From Candidatus Gerdarchaeota archaeon (GTDB lineage Archaea > Asgardarchaeota > Heimdallarchaeia > JABLTI01): a DNA stretch of 9,302 bases. How positions within the stretch are numbered: the stretch's first letter is position 1; every line of letters begins with the position of its first letter. The notes under the pieces were generated by a model. It made no database searches, was not told where the DNA came from, and was given only the letters and a program-made list of their open reading frames with translations. This document shows, in pieces, positions 6,049-9,302 of this stretch. The DNA lies in NCBI GenBank assembly GCA_016839405.1, contig JAEOUJ010000429.1, positions 1 to 9,302 of the forward strand, written 5' to 3'. The position numbers and the translations under genes are program-made.

Positions 6049-6853
6049 AAATATCAGTTGTCATTGGATAAAAGGATCTTCGCTCTCTAAGAAAACCTCC
6101 AGTGTATCCACCACTTAATGATAAAATAGTAAACGTTAGCAGATAAACTAAAGGATAAAATATTCTTTGTTCTATTGTTTCCCAAGCTACTGAAAAGAAT
6201 GCAACAAATAGAGCAAATATTATTATAACTAGTATGAATGATGCTATCATGCCATATTTACGATCACCAGCTAATAAGCCGCCAACAAATCCTCCAATGA
6301 TAAATCCAATTAACAGAATGATTAAACCTACTATATCACCTGTTTCAGGCAATACATTGCTAATTGTTTCTCTTGTAAGAGCAAAAGCTAAAAAGACTGC
6401 CCCTATAACAAACATGCCTACAATTGATCCTACCAAAAGTGAAATCCATGTTCTAGGAGTAGTGGATCCTTCTAGTTTTGTTTCAATATTTTCATCAAAT
6501 GTTCTGTAAGGAGAAACATCGGAAGAGGAATCTTCTTCAAGATGACTTTTGTATTTTTTTCTGAATTCTCTTAGAAAACCTTGTAGTGTTTTGTTTATTA
6601 AAGGTTCATAATCATTTGTATGGCAAATTGAAGCTATAATAAATCTATCGTCAGATTGATAGGCTAATTTTCTATCTATTCCTTCAATTGCACTTATATC
6701 AACCAATCCTGCCTCACTAGAGAAATTTTTGAATGCTAATAGTAATCCAGATACAAGCTGTTCATCAATAGTTTTTTCTTTTGTTTCATGACACCAGTCA
6801 TAGATACAGATTCCGCTTGAACTATCTATTATCCAGACATTTTCGATAGCCAT
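6047..6853 (-). CDS. Longin/roadblock-like domain fused to a four-helix membrane module
   Basis: A 268-residue protein. Residues 1-105 read as a longin/roadblock-type domain: a strand (ENVWIIDSSSGICIYDW), a helix (IDEQLVSGLLLAFKNFSSEA), strands around AIEGIDRKLAYQ and RFIIASICH, then a long helix (YEPLINKTLQGFLREFRKKY). Such domains bind or regulate small GTPases in eukaryotes and are abundant in Asgard archaea. A polar Ser/Glu/Asp linker (106-134) leads to TM1 (about 135-159), TM2 (173-196), TM3 (201-222) and TM4 (232-256), with a basic tail (RERR). The basic residues place both ends in the cytoplasm. The module looks duplicated: TM2 ends in GGFVGGLLAGDRK and TM4 in SGGYTGGFLRERR. Its glycine pattern recalls DUF5518/TIGR04086-type small membrane proteins. 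I prefer ATG at 6853 over the in-frame GTG at 6865, which adds four residues and would leave too little room after the TATA-like TTAATTAAAA near 6874. The longin assignment is by eye. Confidence 0.8.
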   Translation of the reverse strand: MAIENVWIIDSSSGICIYDWCHETKEKTIDEQLVSGLLLAFKNFSSEAGLVDISAIEGIDRKLAYQSDDRFIIASICHTNDYEPLINKTLQGFLREFRKKYKSHLEEDSSSDVSPYRTFDENIETKLEGSTTPRTWISLLVGSIVGMFVIGAVFLAFALTRETISNVLPETGDIVGLIILLIGFIIGGFVGGLLAGDRKYGMIASFILVIIIFALFVAFFSVAWETIEQRIFYPLVYLLTFTILSLSGGYTGGFLRERRSFYPMTTDI

Positions 6854-6962
6854 TTTAATAACCACATATTTTAATTAACTGTTAAATAATGTTCATTATC
6901 CTTATTTTATTTTTATGGAGATGATCAAGATATGATTTCTTGAGCTTTTACCGCAAACGGAA

Positions 6963-7001
6963 ATTTATTAATGAATATAATTGAGTTGATATTATTATAA
7001 C
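6963..7001 (+). promoter_or_regulatory. Promoter region of the AbrB/ACT-like gene
   Basis: Two TATA-like boxes: TTTATTAAT (6964-6972), preceded by the BRE-like purine stretch ACGGAAA, and ATATTATTATAAC (6990-7001), centred about 29 nt before the TTG start. Because a Shine-Dalgarno sequence is present for this gene, the upstream box, giving a leader of about 30 nt, is the more consistent choice. Confidence 0.4.
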
Positions 7002-7012
7002 ATTTAATAAAA

Positions 7013-7017
7013 GAGGG
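7013..7017 (+). promoter_or_regulatory. Shine-Dalgarno GAGGG deciding a TTG start
   Basis: GAGGG sits 7 nt before the TTG at 7025. There is no in-frame ATG or GTG between the upstream stop codon at 6998 and this point, so the site fixes the start. It is the clearest ribosome-binding site in the window. Confidence 0.5.
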
Positions 7018-7024
7018 ACAATAC

Positions 7025-7432
7025 TTGGAACTCATTGAATGTACAAAGGTTAAAATCAAGGATGCTATTGACTCGCCAGTTTTACCTGAAAGTGTTAAAA
7101 AAGATTTAAGAGATTCTGGTGATACTTTTTTGGCTATCTATTCTAAAAAAAGCAAAACATTGCGATTTTTCCCAACTAACGATGATGATATTTGGTGGTT
7201 AAAAATTGCTATAGGGAGTTTCAGTCCAGAAACCAGTGGCAAAATTCTAGCAAAATTAAATCAGTATATTACTGAATTTGTTTATTCAACAGGTGTTTGT
7301 ATATCCAAATCAGAATGTTTTTGGGATGGTATAATTTTAAATTCATCATTTAAATCATCAAAAGAAAGCGTCATAAAAGCAATTGAAGAAATCACAAATG
7401 TTTCAAATGTTACAATAAAAGCAATTGTTTAA
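7025..7432 (+). CDS. Small protein with AbrB-like N-terminus and ACT-like C-terminal half
   Basis: A 135-residue protein without a family I can name firmly. Residues 8-51 resemble a SpoVT/AbrB swapped-hairpin: VKIKDAIDSPVLPESVKKDL, a glycine-aspartate turn (SGDTF), then LAIYSKKSKTLRFFPT, matching the family pattern of an IP-x-x-V/R-x-x-L segment, G-D, and a strand ending in Pro. Residues 58-135 can be read as beta-alpha-beta-beta-alpha-beta, the ACT topology: strand WLKIAIGSFS, helix ETSGKILAKLNQYITEF, strands TGVCISKSE and DGIILNSSF, helix KESVIKAIEEI, strand VTIKAIV. A DNA-binding head with a ligand-sensing ACT-like domain would make it a transcription regulator, but this is inference. The start is TTG with a good Shine-Dalgarno sequence. 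It converges on the aIF5A gene with a 47-bp spacer. Confidence 0.72.
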   Translation: MELIECTKVKIKDAIDSPVLPESVKKDLRDSGDTFLAIYSKKSKTLRFFPTNDDDIWWLKIAIGSFSPETSGKILAKLNQYITEFVYSTGVCISKSECFWDGIILNSSFKSSKESVIKAIEEITNVSNVTIKAIV

Positions 7433-7449
7433 TTAAAAATAGTTGTAAT

Positions 7450-7484
7450 GAAAGGTCGTTAATTGCGACCATTCAGTTTTTATA
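7450..7484 (+). terminator. Hairpin terminator between convergent genes
   Basis: GGTCG (7454-7458) pairs with CGACC (7466-7470) around the loop TTAATTG. AAT/ATT flanks can extend the stem across a bulge, and GTTTTTA follows at 7476-7482. It is the most GC-rich feature of the spacer and likely ends the plus-strand transcript; the T-run overlaps the stop codon of the aIF5A gene. Confidence 0.55.
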
Positions 7485-7905
7485 TATCCATTTCTTTAAC
7501 ACGATTTACTAAAAATCGATTCATAACAATCCAATATTCAACTTCAGCAGTCTTTCCCGCATTAACGATTTCTTGAAGTTTTGAAAGATGCTCCTCATTT
7601 GCTGGTTTTGGAATAGATAATGTTTCATATGTCTCTGAATCCATTACACTCATTTCCTCTCCTTCAAGAGAAATAACTTGAGCATTTCGTTTATCTATTA
7701 TTGGAACTTGAACTTTTGCAGTTGATGGCATAACCGGTGAACGTTTTTTCTTATCAAAAATACCGATAACTTCCATTCTGATTTTAGCATGTCCGTGTTT
7801 TCCTGTTTTGGAATGACTTAAATCAATCACTTGACACGGTTCTTCATCTACAAGGATATAACTTCCTCGCTTTATTGAGTTAGCGTCTGTTGGTCGTGTT
7901 GACAT
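7480..7905 (-). CDS. eif5A: Translation initiation factor 5A (aIF5A)
   Basis: A complete 141-residue aIF5A, the archaeal partner of eukaryotic eIF5A and bacterial EF-P. It binds the ribosomal E site and helps peptide bond formation at difficult sequences such as proline runs. The N-terminal SH3-like domain (about 1-70) carries the loop SKTGKHGHAK. Lys36, between Gly35 and His37, is the residue converted to hypusine or deoxyhypusine by deoxyhypusine synthase (no such gene in this window). The C-terminal OB-fold domain (about 72-141) contains the expected strands, with AQVISLEGEEMSVMD at 75-89. Length matches archaeal members closely. The start is ATG. A TATA-like box (ATTATTAAAAC, read on the minus strand near 7924-7934) lies about 25 nt upstream, fitting a leaderless mRNA. 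The gene is divergent from the PPC-repeat protein and convergent with the AbrB/ACT-like gene. Confidence 0.98.
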   Translation of the reverse strand: MSTRPTDANSIKRGSYILVDEEPCQVIDLSHSKTGKHGHAKIRMEVIGIFDKKKRSPVMPSTAKVQVPIIDKRNAQVISLEGEEMSVMDSETYETLSIPKPANEEHLSKLQEIVNAGKTAEVEYWIVMNRFLVNRVKEMDI

Positions 7906-8044
7906 AATTAATACACTCGTTATGTTTTAATAATTGAATACAAACATCCAGCATTAAAGTTTTTTTGTAAATATAGAGTTAGAATGTTATTTACAACAAA
8001 TTTTTATCCTATTTCTCATATCTATAGATAAGGGATTATAATAA

Positions 8045-8066
8045 TATATATAACAACTATTTAAAA
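8045..8066 (+). promoter_or_regulatory. TATA-like boxes of the PPC-repeat surface protein
   Basis: TATATATAA (8045-8053) and TATTTAAAA (8058-8066) lie 46 and 33 nt (centre) before the TTG start. The first would give a leader of about 20 nt, the second a very short leader. No convincing Shine-Dalgarno sequence precedes the TTG. Confidence 0.38.
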
Positions 8067-8094
8067 AGCAACAATAAATGTAAGTTGGATTTCA

Positions 8095-9302
8095 TTGAAA
8101 GGATTTAAACAAAAACTAGAAAAAATAAGTTTTACGCTTCTTATTTTCATATTAATTATTAGTTTTTGTAATTCAACTGATGTCCAATCTGATGAATCAA
8201 ACAAAACAAATGAACTAATTTATCAAAAAACATCACAAAATCTAATCGATTCTTTTATTATTACACCAAATGATGATGACCAAAATGATGCTGATAGTGG
8301 AGGAGATGCAGGTAATTCCTCAGCTTTTTCCACAATTATAACTGAAGGCGATTATAACGGAACTTTGGTAGCTGATGATAAGGATTATTATAAATTTAGT
8401 GTAGCTAAAGGTACTATAATTAATTTAACAATGATACCATATAATCCTTCAATGAATTTTGATTTAACCTTATACACTCCAGAGTTTTTACCAATCCAGA
8501 ATTTAAAAGATGCTGGTATTAGAGAAACAATTATACGATCAACTCAAATTTCAGGGAATTTTACTATTTTAATTGCTCCAGCAACAATAAGTGATATTGG
8601 AAATTATAGTTTTAGCTTATCTTTAACTCCTCAAAATGATTTCAATTCGGGAACTGATGCAGGTAATGGTATTGATGATCCATTACCAATAGTAAATGGC
8701 AATTCAAATGGAACTTTTGTATTGGATGGGGATTTAGATGATTTTTATGAAATTTCTTTAGCAAAAGGAGAAATTATCAGAATTTTTATGGAATCAACAG
8801 CAACTACAGATATCGATTTAACTCTTTATGATAGTACTAGTTTTGAAGTCGATTCTTCTAGGAGATTGGTAGGTTTTGATGAAACAATATATTATGCTAT
8901 CAGTAATTCAGATGATTATGTAATACATGTTGAATTTATTGAATCAACAGAAATAATTATTCCCTACAATATTTCTGTTACAATTACTACCCAAAATGAT
9001 GCCAATTCAGGCACTGATGCAGGAAACTCTGATATTGATGCCCTACTAATAGTTCCATTGCGTAATTCAATATTTCAAGGGCAATTAATTTGGAGTGGAG
9101 ATCGTAGTGATTTCTATGTATTTGAAAAAGACGTGGCTTTTACATTATTTGCTTATCTTGAAGTACCAAATTTCATTAATTTTGATTTGAAACTTTATGA
9201 TTCCGAAAAAATCTTGATTGCTTCATCAGATCAAGAATTAGAAGGAGCAGAAGAAACAATCATTATTGATAGACTTGAAAATGGAACTTATTATATAGAA
9301 GT
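8095..9302 (+). CDS. Secreted PPC-repeat surface protein, N-terminal part (runs off window)
   Basis: An open frame of 402 complete codons that continues past the window edge. Residues 1-10 are basic, 11-24 hydrophobic (FTLLIFILIISF), followed by Cys25: a Sec signal peptide or N-terminal anchor. The residue before the Cys is Phe, so it is not a good lipobox. After a polar linker come beta-rich repeats of 117-120 residues, each opened by a Q-N-D-x-x-S-G-x-D-A-G-N motif (63-74, 180-191, 300-311). Each then has a D-x-Y/F-x-F/I-x-V/L-A-K-G strand and an F/I-D-L-T/K-L-Y-D/T strand, the pattern of bacterial-type pre-peptidase C-terminal (PPC) jelly-roll domains. Many Asp/Asn residues in the opening motif may bind calcium, and several N-x-S/T sequons fit glycosylation. 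No catalytic domain is seen in this part. The start is TTG at 8095: the frame is open only from 8065 and has no in-frame ATG before the signal. Confidence 0.88.
   Translation, partial: MKGFKQKLEKISFTLLIFILIISFCNSTDVQSDESNKTNELIYQKTSQNLIDSFIITPNDDDQNDADSGGDAGNSSAFSTIITEGDYNGTLVADDKDYYKFSVAKGTIINLTMIPYNPSMNFDLTLYTPEFLPIQNLKDAGIRETIIRSTQISGNFTILIAPATISDIGNYSFSLSLTPQNDFNSGTDAGNGIDDPLPIVNGNSNGTFVLDGDLDDFYEISLAKGEIIRIFMESTATTDIDLTLYDSTSFEVDSSRRLVGFDETIYYAISNSDDYVIHVEFIESTEIIIPYNISVTITTQNDANSGTDAGNSDIDALLIVPLRNSIFQGQLIWSGDRSDFYVFEKDVAFTLFAYLEVPNFINFDLKLYDSEKILIASSDQELEGAEETIIIDRLENGTYYIE
8281..9027 (+). repeat. Three copies of the QND-SG-DAGN motif marking PPC-like repeats
   Basis: Copies at 8281-8316, 8632-8667 and 8992-9027, spaced 351 and 360 bp. 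The second and third differ by only one residue (Phe or Ala at position 4) and are also similar as DNA, whereas the first has Gly in place of Thr (SGGDAGN). This shows tandem domain duplication inside one gene. Confidence 0.85.

Noticed and set aside
6234..6509. Plus-strand 91-codon frame opposite the longin-linked membrane module
   Set aside because: It mirrors hydrophobic codons of the minus-strand gene, which has clear topology and a domain; no promoter or ribosome-binding site supports the shadow.
3476..6853. The large membrane protein and the longin-membrane protein as one two-gene system
   Set aside because: They are adjacent and both membrane-bound, but convergent and separated by a strong terminator, with no shared domain. 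Adjacency alone does not support a joint function.
8161..8178. Lipoprotein attachment site at Cys25 of the PPC-repeat protein
   Set aside because: The residue before the Cys is Phe instead of a small residue, and the sequence IISFC does not fit the usual lipobox. A Sec signal or membrane anchor is the safer reading.

Overview
This is a strongly AT-rich window with compact, single-gene transcription units in both orientations. I assign it to an archaeon, most likely of the Asgard (Promethearchaeota) group. It carries an archaeal/eukaryotic-type initiation factor 5A with an intact hypusination loop. It also has a protein with a longin/roadblock-like N-terminal domain, a fold class expanded in Asgard archaea, and a secreted surface protein built of PPC-like beta-sandwich repeats. 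Four of the eight complete or partial genes on my preferred starts need a TTG start codon outright or best fit one, and TATA-like boxes sit just upstream of most starts. The Asgard assignment is inference; no rRNA or other marker is present.

Layout, left to right. Positions 90-2720 hold three minus-strand genes separated by 52-86 bp: a small zinc-finger-like protein (2439-2720), an unrecognised 346-residue protein with a broken HExxH motif (1312-2352), and an intact M20 metallopeptidase (90-1259). A 171-bp divergent spacer leads to plus-strand genes: a stand-alone relative of the NuoC / 30-kDa complex I and hydrogenase subunit (2892-3299), then a large membrane protein (3476-5995) with a very acidic cytoplasmic tail, five membrane helices and a predicted outward-facing domain of about 500 residues. 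A strong hairpin plus U-tract terminator separates it from the convergent gene 6047-6853, a longin-like domain fused to four membrane helices. After another divergent spacer comes a small protein with an AbrB-like start and an ACT-like C-terminal half (7025-7432). It converges on aIF5A (7480-7905). The window ends inside a secreted PPC-repeat protein (8095-9302, running off the edge).

The genes do not form one obvious pathway. The spacers and terminators suggest mostly separate transcripts. The most unusual items are the membrane-anchored longin-like protein, the giant acidic-tail membrane protein next to it, the orphan NuoC-like subunit, and the 12-bp element shared by the upstream regions of the NuoC-like and giant membrane protein genes. 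I saw no tRNA, rRNA, CRISPR array, transposase or integrase, and no gene-free stretch longer than about 190 bp.
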